Of a DNA stretch of 64,000 nt, positions 17,617 to 26,264 are shown piece after piece. This stretch comes from Rhodanobacter thiooxydans (lineage in GTDB: Bacteria; Pseudomonadota; Gammaproteobacteria; Xanthomonadales; Rhodanobacteraceae). The stretch covers positions 1,798,001 to 1,862,000 of the forward strand of contig NZ_CP088923.1 in the NCBI RefSeq assembly GCF_021545845.1, in the 5' to 3' direction. The position numbers and the translations under genes are program-made. How positions within the stretch are numbered: position 1 is the stretch's first letter; each line of letters begins with the position of its first letter. The notes under the pieces are model-generated. The model searched no databases. It was not told the origin of the DNA and saw nothing but the letters and a program-made list of their open reading frames with translations.

Positions 17617-20600
17617 TCGCCGCCCTCATCCGCGCCGCCATCGCCAACCGCGTGTTCGTACTGCTGGCCGCGTTGGCGCTGGCGGCGGCCGGCGTGTTCT
17701 CGCTGACGCGCACGCCGCTGGATGCCTTGCCGGACCTGTCCGACACCCAGGTGATCATCCGCACCAGTTGGGCCGGGCAATCGCCGCAGGTGGTGGAGGA
17801 CCAGATCACCTATCCGCTGGCCACCACCATGCTGTCGGTGCCCGGCGCCAAGACGGTGCGCGCGTATTCGTTCTTTGGCGACTCCTACGTCTATGTGCTG
17901 TTCGACGACAGCACCGACCTGTACTGGGCCCGCTCGCGCGTGCTGGAGTACCTGAGCCAGGTGCGCGATCAATTGCCGGTCGGGGTCAACCCGTCGCTGG
18001 GCCCCGACGCCACGGGCCTGGGCTGGGTCTACGAATATGCGCTGGTCGATCGCACAGGCAAGCATGACCTCGGCGAACTGCGCGCGCTGCAGGACTGGTT
18101 CCTGCGCTATCAGCTGAAGACCGTGCCGGATATCGCCGAAGTGGCCAGCCTCGGTGGCATGGAACGCGCCTGGCAGATCGTGCCGGACCCGCGAGCGCTG
18201 ACCGCGCGCGGCATCACCGTGGCGCAGCTGACTGACGCGGTGCGCGCGGCCAACGGCGCCGGCGGCGGCTCGGTGGTCGAGCAGGGCGAGGCGGAGCTGA
18301 TGGTGCGCAGCGAAGGCTACCTGCGCAGCCGCGAAGACTTCGAGAACGTGCCGATCAGCACCAACACGAACGGTGTGCCGGTGCTGCTGCGCGAGGTCGC
18401 CACGGTGCGGCGCGGGCCGAGCTTCCGGCGCGGCATCGTCGAGCTGGATGGCCAGGGCGAAGTGGTCGGCGGCGTCGCCGTGCTGCGCTCGGGCAAGAAC
18501 GCGAAGGCCGCGATCGAGGCGGTCAAGGCGAAGCTCACCGAACTCAAGCGCAGCCTGCCAGCCGGCGTCGAGATCGTGCCGACCTACGACCGCTCACAAC
18601 TTATCGACGCGGCGGTGGAAAACCTGTGGGGCAAGCTGCTGGAAGAGTTCCTGGTGGTCGCGCTGGTATGCGTGCTGTTCCTCGGCCACCTGCGTTCGGC
18701 GCTGGTGGCGGTGGTCAGCCTGCCGCTGGGCGTGCTGGCCGCGTTCATCGCGCTGCACCTGCAGGGCGTGTCGGCGAACCTGATGTCGCTCGGCGGCATC
18801 GCCATCGCGATCGGCGCGATGGTCGATGCGGCGGTGGTGATGATCGAGAACACGCACAAGCACCTGGAGCACTGGCGCGACGCGCACGACGGCGGGGAAC
18901 CGCAGGGCGCGGTGCGCTGGTCGGTGGTGGTCGAGGCGGCGGCGGAGGTGGGGCCGGCGCTGTTCATCAGCCTGCTGATCATCGCGCTGTCGTTCATCCC
19001 GGTGTTCGCGCTGCAGGGGCAGGAGGGCAAGCTGTTCAAGCCGCTGGCGTTCACCAAGACCTACGCGATGGCGGCGGCGGCCGGGCTGGCGGTGACCCTG
19101 GTGCCGGTGCTGATGGGCTACCTGATCCGCGGGCGCATCCGACCGGAACACACCAACCCGCTCAACCGCGGATTGATTGCGCTGTACCGGCCGATCCTGG
19201 AGGCGGTGCTGCACCATCCGAAGACGACCCTGGCGCTGGCCGGGCTGCTGCTGCTCACTGCGTTGCTGCCGCTCAGCCGGCTCGGCAGCGAGTTCATGCC
19301 GGCGATGGACGAAGGCACACTGCTGTACATGCCCACCGCGCTACCCGGATTGTCCGCGGGCAAGGCCTCGCAACTGCTGCAGCTCACCGACCGCATGATC
19401 AAGACCGTGCCCGAGGTCGATCACGTGTTCGGCAAGGCTGGTCGTGCCAACACGGCGACCGACCCGGCGCCGCTGGAGATGTTCGAGACCACCATCACCT
19501 TCAAGCCCAAGGACCAATGGCGACCGGGCATGACGATGGCGAAGATCAAGGCGGAGCTGAACAAGGCGGTACAGGTACCGGGCCTGACCAATCTGTTCGT
19601 GCCGCCGCTGCGCAACCGCATCGACATGCTGGCCACCGGCATCAAGAGCCCGATCGGCATCAAGGTACTCGGCCCCGATCCATCGACATTGCAGGAGGTG
19701 ACCGATCGCATCGAGACGGTGGCTCGGCAGGTGCCTGGCGTAGGTTCGGCCATTGCCGAGCGGGCGGCCAGCGGTCGCTATGTCGACGTGCGCATTCGGC
19801 GCGTCGATGCCGCGCGCTACGGCCTGACCCAGCAGCAGGTGCAACAGCTGGTGGCGACGGTGGTCGGCGGCGATTCGATCGGGCAAACCGTCGAAGGCCG
19901 CGAGCGCTATCCCATCGTGCTGCGCTACCCGCGGGCCGAGCGCGATTCACTCGCTGCATTGAAGGTATTGCCGATCGTCGCCGCCAACGGCGCGCAGCTG
20001 ACGCTGGCGCAAGTGGCCGACATCAAGGTGGTCGCCGGCCCGCCCCAGCTCAAGAGCGAGAACGGCCAGTTGGCGAGCTACCTCTACGTCGACACCGCCG
20101 GCCGCGACCTGGGCACGGTGGTGGCGGACCTGCAACGTGCGGTGGCGCGCGATGTCAAGTTGCCGCCAGGCATCACGGTGGCGTGGTCGGGCCAGTTCGA
20201 ATACCTGGAGCAGGCGATGCAACGGCTGACCCTGGTGGTGCCGGTCGTGCTGCTGATCGTCTTCGTGCTGATCTACGCGGTGTTCCGTCGGATGAGCGAG
20301 GCGGCGCTGATCATGGCCAGCGTGCCGCTGGCGCTGGTCGGCGGCCTGTGGCTGATCTGGCTGCTCGGGCATGCGGTGTCGATCGCGACGATGATCGGCT
20401 TCATCGCGCTGGCCGGCGTCGCCGCCGAGTTCGGCGTGGTGATGATGCTGTACCTGCGCCACGCGTGGGACCGCCAGCTGGCGGCCGATCCGCACTCGGG
20501 GCCGGCCGAGCTGGATGAGGCGATCCGCGAGGGCGCGGTGCAGCGTGTGCGGCCGAAGGCGATGACGGTGGCGGTGATTCTTGCCGGCCTGTTTCCGATC

Positions 20601-20750
20601 CTGCTCGGCCACGGCGCCGGTTCGGAGGTGATGCAGCGTATCGCGGCGCCGATGATCGGCGGCATGCTCACCGCGCCGCTGCTGTCGATGCTGGTCATTC
20701 CCGCGGCGTTCCGGGTGCTGGTCCTGCGCCGCTTGCGCAGGAACGTCTAG
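17613..20750 (+). CDS. cusA: Cu(I)/Ag(I) efflux RND transporter CusA
   Basis: A 1045-residue heavy-metal RND pump using proton-motive force to drive Cu(I)/Ag(I) out of the cell. The proton-relay Asp is D405 ([19 protein letters not shown]). The three copper-ligand methionines of E. coli CusA are found at the identical numbers: M573 ([10 protein letters not shown]), M623 (PLEMFET) and M672 (NRIDMLATG). This supports monovalent metal specificity. It overlaps cusB and is followed 38 bp later by cusF. Confidence 0.96.
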   Translation: MIAALIRAAIANRVFVLLAALALAAAGVFSLTRTPLDALPDLSDTQVIIRTSWAGQSPQVVEDQITYPLATTMLSVPGAKTVRAYSFFGDSYVYVLFDDSTDLYWARSRVLEYLSQVRDQLPVGVNPSLGPDATGLGWVYEYALVDRTGKHDLGELRALQDWFLRYQLKTVPDIAEVASLGGMERAWQIVPDPRALTARGITVAQLTDAVRAANGAGGGSVVEQGEAELMVRSEGYLRSREDFENVPISTNTNGVPVLLREVATVRRGPSFRRGIVELDGQGEVVGGVAVLRSGKNAKAAIEAVKAKLTELKRSLPAGVEIVPTYDRSQLIDAAVENLWGKLLEEFLVVALVCVLFLGHLRSALVAVVSLPLGVLAAFIALHLQGVSANLMSLGGIAIAIGAMVDAAVVMIENTHKHLEHWRDAHDGGEPQGAVRWSVVVEAAAEVGPALFISLLIIALSFIPVFALQGQEGKLFKPLAFTKTYAMAAAAGLAVTLVPVLMGYLIRGRIRPEHTNPLNRGLIALYRPILEAVLHHPKTTLALAGLLLLTALLPLSRLGSEFMPAMDEGTLLYMPTALPGLSAGKASQLLQLTDRMIKTVPEVDHVFGKAGRANTATDPAPLEMFETTITFKPKDQWRPGMTMAKIKAELNKAVQVPGLTNLFVPPLRNRIDMLATGIKSPIGIKVLGPDPSTLQEVTDRIETVARQVPGVGSAIAERAASGRYVDVRIRRVDAARYGLTQQQVQQLVATVVGGDSIGQTVEGRERYPIVLRYPRAERDSLAALKVLPIVAANGAQLTLAQVADIKVVAGPPQLKSENGQLASYLYVDTAGRDLGTVVADLQRAVARDVKLPPGITVAWSGQFEYLEQAMQRLTLVVPVVLLIVFVLIYAVFRRMSEAALIMASVPLALVGGLWLIWLLGHAVSIATMIGFIALAGVAAEFGVVMMLYLRHAWDRQLAADPHSGPAELDEAIREGAVQRVRPKAMTVAVILAGLFPILLGHGAGSEVMQRIAAPMIGGMLTAPLLSMLVIPAAFRVLVLRRLRRNV

Positions 20751-20788
20751 AACGCATGTCTCCAACCCAACCGAAGGAAATCCACGCA

Positions 20789-21130
20789 ATGAAAAAAGCT
20801 CTTTTCGCCCTGGCGCTCACCGGCGCACTGGTCGCTGTACCGGCCTTTGCGCTGCAGATGGATCCGAACATGCCCGCCATGCAGCACCAGGCCAAGCCGG
20901 CGGAAGCCCAAGGCGTCGGCATCGTGAAAGCCATTGATACCAACGAGGGCACCGTCACCCTTCAGCATCTGGCTATCGCCTCGATCGGCTGGCCGGCCAT
21001 GACCATGGCTTTCAAGGCTGGCTCACCGGATGTGCTCAAGGCCGCCAAGGTGGGCGACGAAGTGCAGTTCACCGTGCACCCGGCCGGCATGGCGAGCACC
21101 GTGACTTCCATTAAGCCCCTGCAAAAGTAG
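20789..21130 (+). CDS. cusF: Periplasmic copper-binding protein CusF-like
   Basis: A 113-residue exported OB-fold metallochaperone. The signal peptide (MKKALFALALTGALVAVPAF) precedes a short Met-rich segment and the CusF signature GWPAMTMAFK, where Trp, two Met and a nearby His coordinate Cu(I)/Ag(I). It delivers metal to CusB. ATG 20789 follows GAAGGAAA. It is the last gene of the cus operon and is followed by a perfect hairpin. Confidence 0.93.
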   Translation: MKKALFALALTGALVAVPAFALQMDPNMPAMQHQAKPAEAQGVGIVKAIDTNEGTVTLQHLAIASIGWPAMTMAFKAGSPDVLKAAKVGDEVQFTVHPAGMASTVTSIKPLQK

Positions 21131-21147
21131 TTGCTGAAGCATTCATC

Positions 21148-21172
21148 GTGAGCGGACGGATGGTCCGCTCAC
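21148..21172 (+). terminator. Hairpin after cusF
   Basis: GTGAGCGGAC and GTCCGCTCAC form a perfect 10-bp stem with a five-base loop, 17 nt after the cusF stop. No clear T-run follows, so Rho assistance may be needed. Confidence 0.6.
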
Positions 21173-21179
21173 GCACGTC

Positions 21180-21670
21180 GTAAAACACGGCTCGCATAGC
21201 GCGCCTGCGGGAGCGGGGCGAGATCCCGCGGGTTCCGGTCTACCTTACAGCCCGATGGCCATCGATGCGACCCACATTGGCCACCGCCATCACGACGAAC
21301 ACCACGTATCGGACGAAGACTGCCGCCGCATGTTCGAACTGGCGACCTTCGTCAACAGCGTCGAGGAGTCCACGGCGCTCAATCGCCAGCGCGGGCCGAT
21401 GATCATCATCTCGGCCAGCGGCATGACGACCGGCGGGAGCGTGCTGCATCACATCGAAGCGTTCGGCCCCGATGATCGCAATGCCATCGTGCTCGTGGGC
21501 TACCAGGCCGGTGGCACGCGGGGCGCGGCCCTGGCGGGGGTACGTCGACGCTGCGGACGTTCGGTCGCGAAGTTCCCATCCACGCCGAGGTCATCCAGCT
21601 GGAGCGGTTCTCCGGTCAATGCCGCTGGATCGTCGGTGGAATCGACACGGCCCCGCCACCCCTCCATCAC
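21180..21670 (+). pseudogene. Remnant of a beta-CASP metallo-beta-lactamase RNase
   Basis: The frame around 21249 reads SPMAIDATHIGHRHHDEHH, then PMIIISASGMTTGGSVLHHI and VGYQAGGTRG, the central and C-terminal motifs of the MBL-fold beta-CASP exonuclease family. Near 21536-21541 the frame shifts; the continuation LRTFGREVPIHAEVIQLERF is found in the +1 frame up to about 21670. The whole N-terminal metallo-beta-lactamase domain is absent. It is therefore truncated and frameshifted, and it abuts the convergent end of hutH. Confidence 0.75.
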
Positions 21671-23196
21671 GTGGAAGGCTCGGCAAGGACGTGGCCGAAC
21701 ACCGTCGCGAAGGCATCGGCGGCGATCAGGTCGTCGGCGTGGGCGATGTCTGCGGCGAAATAGCGGTCCCTGGCGTAGCGCGGCACGACCCGGCGCACGA
21801 TGGCATGCGCGGCTTCGAGCGGCTCGGAGGAGCGCAGCGGGCGCCGGAAGTCGAGGCCCTGGCAGGCGGCCAGCAATTCGATCGCCACGATGCGCCGGAC
21901 GTTGACCGCCACGTCGATGGCCTTGCGTGCGGCGAACGTGGCCATGCTGACGTGATCCTCCTGATTGGCCGAGGTGGGGATCGAATCGGTGCTGGCCGGG
22001 TGCACGAGCGTCTTGTTCTCGCTGGCCAGGGACGCGGCAGTGACGTGGGCGATCATGAAACCGGAGTTGATGCCCGGTTCGTCGACGAGAAACGCGGGCA
22101 GGCCGGACAGCGTGGCGTCGATCAGCAGCGCGATCCGGCGCTCGGCCAGCGCACCGACTTCGGCGATCGCGATGGTGATCTGGTCGGCCGCGAACGCGAC
22201 CGGTTCGGCGTGGAAGTTGCCGCCGGACAGCACTTCGCCGTCGTCCGGAAAGACCAGCGGGTTGTCGGAAACCGCATTGGCTTCGATCTGCAGCGTGGTG
22301 GCCGCCTGGTTCAGCAGATCCAGGCATGCCCCCATGACCTGGGGCTGGCAACGCAGGCTGTAGGGGTCCTGGACGCGCGCGTCGTCGTGGCGGTGCGACT
22401 CGCGAATCGCGCTGCCCGCCAGCAACTGCCGGTAGAACCCGGCGGCGCGTATCTGGCCGGGCTGGCCGCGCACGGCATGGATGCGTGGGTCGAAGGGGGT
22501 ATCCGAGCCAGCGGCCGCATCGACCGAAAGCGAACCGGCGACGACGGCGGCGGAAAACGCCCGCTCGGCGGCAAACAACGCCATCAGTGCGATGCCGGTC
22601 GAGGCCTGGGTGCCGTTGAGCAGGGCCAGGCCTTCCTTGGCGGCCAGACGTATCGGCACGATGCCGGCATGCGCCAGGGCATCCGCGGCGGGTATCCGCA
22701 CGCCGTTCACGCGCACGTCGCCCTCGCCCATCGCGGCCAGGGTCAGGTGAGCCAGAGGGGCCAGGTCGCCCGAGGCGCCGACGGAGCCCTGCGCAGGGAT
22801 GCAGGCGTAGATCTGCGCGTTGTGCAAGGCAACGAGCGTCTGCACCACCTCCCAGCGCACGCCCGAATAGCCGCGGGCCAGGGAGGCAATCTTGAGCACC
22901 AGGATCAATTGGACGGTGGCGTCTTCGAGCAGGCAGCCCACCCCTGCGGCGTGGGAGCGGACGAGATTGGCCTGCAACTGTTCGAGCTGGTCGTCGACGA
23001 TCCGGACGTGGGCCAGCTTGCCGAAGCCGGTATTGATGCCGTACACGGGCGCACCTGCGGCGACCACGGTTTGCACGGCGGTGGCGGCGGCGCGCACCGG
23101 CGCCTCGCATTCCGGCGCCAGTTCGATCGGCGCATGCGAAGCGGCAAGGCCGCGCAGCTGGGCCAGCGTCAACCGGCTGGGAGTAAGCATTAGCAT
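21667..23196 (-). CDS. hutH: Histidine ammonia-lyase HutH
   Basis: HutH deaminates L-histidine to urocanate, the first step of histidine degradation. The 509-residue protein has [12 protein letters not shown] (catalytic Tyr52) and [11 protein letters not shown], in which Ala141-Ser142-Gly143 cyclise to the MIO prosthetic group. Further family segments include [14 protein letters not shown] and [15 protein letters not shown] [11 protein letters not shown]. The ATG at 23196 is 8 nt from the hutU stop; a second ATG two codons later is possible. It is the last gene of hutC-hutU-hutH. Confidence 0.96.
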   Translation of the reverse strand: MLMLTPSRLTLAQLRGLAASHAPIELAPECEAPVRAAATAVQTVVAAGAPVYGINTGFGKLAHVRIVDDQLEQLQANLVRSHAAGVGCLLEDATVQLILVLKIASLARGYSGVRWEVVQTLVALHNAQIYACIPAQGSVGASGDLAPLAHLTLAAMGEGDVRVNGVRIPAADALAHAGIVPIRLAAKEGLALLNGTQASTGIALMALFAAERAFSAAVVAGSLSVDAAAGSDTPFDPRIHAVRGQPGQIRAAGFYRQLLAGSAIRESHRHDDARVQDPYSLRCQPQVMGACLDLLNQAATTLQIEANAVSDNPLVFPDDGEVLSGGNFHAEPVAFAADQITIAIAEVGALAERRIALLIDATLSGLPAFLVDEPGINSGFMIAHVTAASLASENKTLVHPASTDSIPTSANQEDHVSMATFAARKAIDVAVNVRRIVAIELLAACQGLDFRRPLRSSEPLEAAHAIVRRVVPRYARDRYFAADIAHADDLIAADAFATVFGHVLAEPST

Positions 23197-23203
23197 GGGA
23201 TGG

Positions 23204-24907
23204 TCATCCGGTTATGGCGGGCAGGTTCAGGCCGTGTTCGCGCGCACACTGCAACGCCGTTGCATAGCCGGCGTCGGCATGGCGCATGACGCCGGTCGCC
23301 GGGTCGTTCCACAGCACGCGTTCGAGGCGCCTGGCTGCCGCGTCCGTGCCATCGCAGACGATCACGACGCCCGAGTGCTGCGAGAAGCCCATGCCGACGC
23401 CGCCGCCGTGGTGGAGGCTGACCCAGGTGGCGCCGCCGGATGCGGCCAGCAATGCGTTGAGCAGCGGCCAATCGGAAACGGCGTCGGATCCGTCGCGCAT
23501 GGCCTCGGTTTCGCGATTGGGGCTGGCGACCGAACCGCAGTCGAGGTGGTCGCGGCCGATGACGATGGGCGCGGTCAGCTCTCCGGTGCGCACCATCTCG
23601 TTGAAGGCCACGGCCGCGCGATGGCGCTGACCCAGGCCGAGCCAGCAGATGCGCGCCGGCAAGCCCTGGAAAGCGATGCGCTCCCGGGCCTGGTCCAGCC
23701 AGTCGTGCAGGCGTGCGTCTTCCGGAAAGAGTTCCTTGATCTTCGCATCGGTGCGATAGATGTCTTCCGGATCGCCGGACAGCGCGACCCAGCGGAACGG
23801 CCCCTTGCCCTGGCAGAACAGCGGACGGATGCAGGCCGGCACGAAACCGGGGAAGGCAAACGCGTCCTGCACGCCCTGGTCGAAGGCGACCTGGCGGATG
23901 TTGTTGCCATAGTCGATCGTCGGTACTCCCATGCGGTGGAAGGCCAGCATCGCGTTGACGTGCGTTGCGCAACTGGCGGCAGCGGCCTGGGTCAGCGCGT
24001 CCTGCTGCGACGGGGCGCCGCGGCGGGCCGCCTCCCATTGCGCAAGCGTCCAGCCGGCCGGCAGGTAACCGTTGATCAGGTCGTGCGCCGAGGTCTGGTC
24101 GGTCACGGCGCCGGGGCGCGCCGCGCCGGTGCGCGCAAGTTCGGCGAAGCGGGGCATGAGATCGGCGGCGTTGCCGAGCAGACCGACCGAGACAGGCGTG
24201 GCCGCATTCCCGACGATCGTCAGGGCTTCCTCGATGCTGTGCGCCTTGCGGTCGAGGTAGCGTGTGCGCAGGCGGAAGTCGATGCGCGACTCCTGGCATT
24301 CGATGACGATGCAGCTGGCGCCGGCCAGCACGGCGGCGAGCGGTTGTGCGCCTCCCATGCCGCCCAGGCCGGCCGTAAGTATCCACTTGCCCGACCAGTC
24401 GCCGGCGTAGTGTTGGCGCCCAAGCTCGACGAAGGTTTCGTAGGTGCCCTGCACGATGCCTTGCGAGCCGATGTAGATCCAGGAACCGGCCGTCATCTGG
24501 CCGTACATCATCAATCCTTTGCGATCGAGCTCGTTGAAGTGATCCCAGGTAGCCCAGTGCGGTACCAGGTTCGAGTTGGCGAGGAGCACCCGCGGAGCAT
24601 CGGCGTGGGTGCGAAAGACGCCCACCGGCTTGCCGGATTGCACCAGCAGCGTCTGGTCGTCCTCCAGCGTGCGCAGCGATTCGAGAATGAGGTCGAAGCA
24701 GCGCCAGTCTCTGGCGGCGCGGCCGATCCCGCCGTAAACCACGAGATCTTCCGGCCGCTCGGCCACATCCGGATCGAGATTGTTCTGCAGCATCCGGTAG
24801 GCGGCTTCAGCCAGCCAGTTCTTGCAGGTCAGTGCGGTACCGCGCGGCGCCCGCACCGTGCGCGGGCCCGCCTTGGGCATGGCAAGCGTATCCATGGGTG
24901 TTTCCAT
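23204..24907 (-). CDS. hutU: Urocanate hydratase HutU
   Basis: HutU converts urocanate to imidazolonepropionate with tightly bound NAD+. The 567-residue sequence has the family segments [51 protein letters not shown] (dinucleotide-binding) and the conserved region around [20 protein letters not shown]. Its start codon overlaps the hutC stop by one base, so hutC, hutU and hutH form one operon. No hutI, hutG or hutF occurs in the window, so later pathway steps must lie elsewhere or be missing. Confidence 0.96.
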   Translation of the reverse strand: METPMDTLAMPKAGPRTVRAPRGTALTCKNWLAEAAYRMLQNNLDPDVAERPEDLVVYGGIGRAARDWRCFDLILESLRTLEDDQTLLVQSGKPVGVFRTHADAPRVLLANSNLVPHWATWDHFNELDRKGLMMYGQMTAGSWIYIGSQGIVQGTYETFVELGRQHYAGDWSGKWILTAGLGGMGGAQPLAAVLAGASCIVIECQESRIDFRLRTRYLDRKAHSIEEALTIVGNAATPVSVGLLGNAADLMPRFAELARTGAARPGAVTDQTSAHDLINGYLPAGWTLAQWEAARRGAPSQQDALTQAAAASCATHVNAMLAFHRMGVPTIDYGNNIRQVAFDQGVQDAFAFPGFVPACIRPLFCQGKGPFRWVALSGDPEDIYRTDAKIKELFPEDARLHDWLDQARERIAFQGLPARICWLGLGQRHRAAVAFNEMVRTGELTAPIVIGRDHLDCGSVASPNRETEAMRDGSDAVSDWPLLNALLAASGGATWVSLHHGGGVGMGFSQHSGVVIVCDGTDAAARRLERVLWNDPATGVMRHADAGYATALQCAREHGLNLPAITG

Positions 24908-25632
24908 CAGGGAGTTTTGAAATCGCCGACATTGAAATCGCCGACGAAGCGGAACTTGCCGGCGGGATAGCTGAGGCGGACGTAGCTGGCGATCTGGTCG
25001 CGCGACCAGGTGCGGCGTGTCAGCGTCAGCAATGGGCTTCCCGGCTCGACATCGAGCAGGCGTGCCAGCCGTTTGCTTGCGGCCTCGGCCTCGATGACAT
25101 GCTCGATTCGCTGCAAGGGCGCCGTGCGCATCAGGTACTGATGCGGAATTTCCTTGTAGAAATCGATCTCCAGATAGTCCGGCGCGCAGACCGGATTCAC
25201 GAAGCGGTCTTCCAGCTGCAGTGGTTCGCCGTCGGCCCGGTGCAGCAGGCGCGAATGGTAGAGCTTGGTTCCGGCAGGCAGGGCGAACTGGCGCGCCGTG
25301 ACGGGGCGCGCGGAAACAAGTTCGCGGGTCAATATCTCCACGGTATGCGCCTGCCCGCGGGAGACGATTTCATTCCGGATGCTGCGCACTTCGAACATCG
25401 CCGACTCGGCCTTGCGCTCCGCAACGAACGTTCCCGCACCCTGCGTGCGGGTGAGCATGCCGGCATCGGTCAGCTCGCGCATGGCGCGGTTGACGGTCAT
25501 GCGGGAGATGCCAAAGCGGGAGGCCAGCTCGTTTTCGCTGGGTACCTTGCTCAATGGCGGCCAGTCGCCGTTGGTGATGTGGCGGAGGATATGGCGCTTG
25601 AGTTTGAGGTACTGCGGCTGGCGTCCGTTCAT
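24907..25632 (-). CDS. hutC: Histidine utilisation repressor HutC (GntR/UTRA)
   Basis: A 241-residue GntR-family regulator: N-terminal winged helix (residues about 9-75; [20 protein letters not shown]) and C-terminal UTRA ligand domain with HutC-type features ([40 protein letters not shown]). HutC represses hut genes until urocanate binds. It is the first gene of the operon it controls. A probable operator lies 15 bp upstream of its ATG and another at the far side of the divergent promoter region. Confidence 0.95.
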   Translation of the reverse strand: MNGRQPQYLKLKRHILRHITNGDWPPLSKVPSENELASRFGISRMTVNRAMRELTDAGMLTRTQGAGTFVAERKAESAMFEVRSIRNEIVSRGQAHTVEILTRELVSARPVTARQFALPAGTKLYHSRLLHRADGEPLQLEDRFVNPVCAPDYLEIDFYKEIPHQYLMRTAPLQRIEHVIEAEAASKRLARLLDVEPGSPLLTLTRRTWSRDQIASYVRLSYPAGKFRFVGDFNVGDFKTP

Positions 25633-25644
25633 CGCCAGAGCATT

Positions 25645-25661
25645 GCATGTCTATACAACTT
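25645..25661 (-). promoter_or_regulatory. HutC operator, hutCUH side
   Basis: Read on the minus strand the site is TTGTATAGACATG, a near-palindrome of the form TGT-NTAN-ACA typical of HutC sites. It lies just ahead of the hutC start, suited to autorepression of the hut operon. Confidence 0.75.
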
Positions 25662-25734
25662 GTGGAAGACGTCGTCGCGCACCGGGTACCGCGCTGCGGT
25701 GCATGATTGACAGCCCGATTTTGGACGTGGTACT

Positions 25735-25752
25735 AGATGGTATAGACAACTT
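25735..25752 (+). promoter_or_regulatory. Second HutC-type operator, TonB-module side
   Basis: ATGGTATAGACAAC shares the nine bases GTATAGACA with the hutC-proximal site. It lies about 25 bp upstream of the divergent small gene that heads the TonB receptor module. This suggests HutC also represses that module. Confidence 0.65.
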
Positions 25753-25774
25753 TACGAGTCGGCAGCGCCACGCC

Positions 25775-26137
25775 ATGCCCACCTGCGTCCTACTGTTGCG
25801 GTGCCTTCTGGTTGCGGCTTTCTGCCTCGATGCCAGTGTGGCGCAGTGGCGCTCGGCCGAGATGGCCGGGGTGCAGGCCCAGCGCGGCCAGGCCGGTATC
25901 CGTTCGATCGCGTATGGTTGTGACGACAATGCCGACTCGGTGCACGAACGCAAGGGGGATGCGGATTGTGACTGTACCCCGGGGTGCGCCTGCATGTGCG
26001 TATCGCCGGCCGCATCCGTCGACCAGGCGGTAGTGTTTGCCGCCCAGCATGTTCTCGATACGCATCCCTCCGTGATGGCGGTCATGCACACGGTTCGCAC
26101 CGCCATCTCCTCCGTCTTCCGACCTCCCATCGGTTGA
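25775..26137 (+). CDS. Cys-rich exported leader protein ahead of the TonB receptor
   Basis: A 120-residue protein with an N-terminal hydrophobic signal (CVLLLRCLLVAAFCLDASVA), a striking cysteine cluster (DCDCTPGCACMCV, about residues 64-76) and the terminal sequence FRPPIG. In size, export signal, Cys motif and position it resembles DUF2946-like upstream ORFs such as Bordetella CruR, which control translation of a downstream TonB receptor gene in response to copper. The start at 25775 lacks a strong ribosome binding site. Family membership is inference. Confidence 0.65.
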   Translation: MPTCVLLLRCLLVAAFCLDASVAQWRSAEMAGVQAQRGQAGIRSIAYGCDDNADSVHERKGDADCDCTPGCACMCVSPAASVDQAVVFAAQHVLDTHPSVMAVMHTVRTAISSVFRPPIG

Positions 26138-26187
26138 TCTCGTCGGCCCGCCCTCTGTGGCGGCATGTTTTGCCTTGAGCAATTTTC

Positions 26188-26208
26188 TGCCGCGCAGTCG
26201 CGCTGGCA
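26188..26208 (+). promoter_or_regulatory. Hairpin in the leader-to-TonB gap
   Basis: TGCCGCGC pairs with GCGCTGGCA (one bulged T), loop AGTC. It lies within the 127-nt gap between the leader stop and the receptor start and has no T-run. Confidence 0.45.
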
Positions 26209-26264
26209 GCGTCGCAGGCATTCACCGATCAGATCATCCCAGACCGAGTTGGGGGGAGTTTTCC

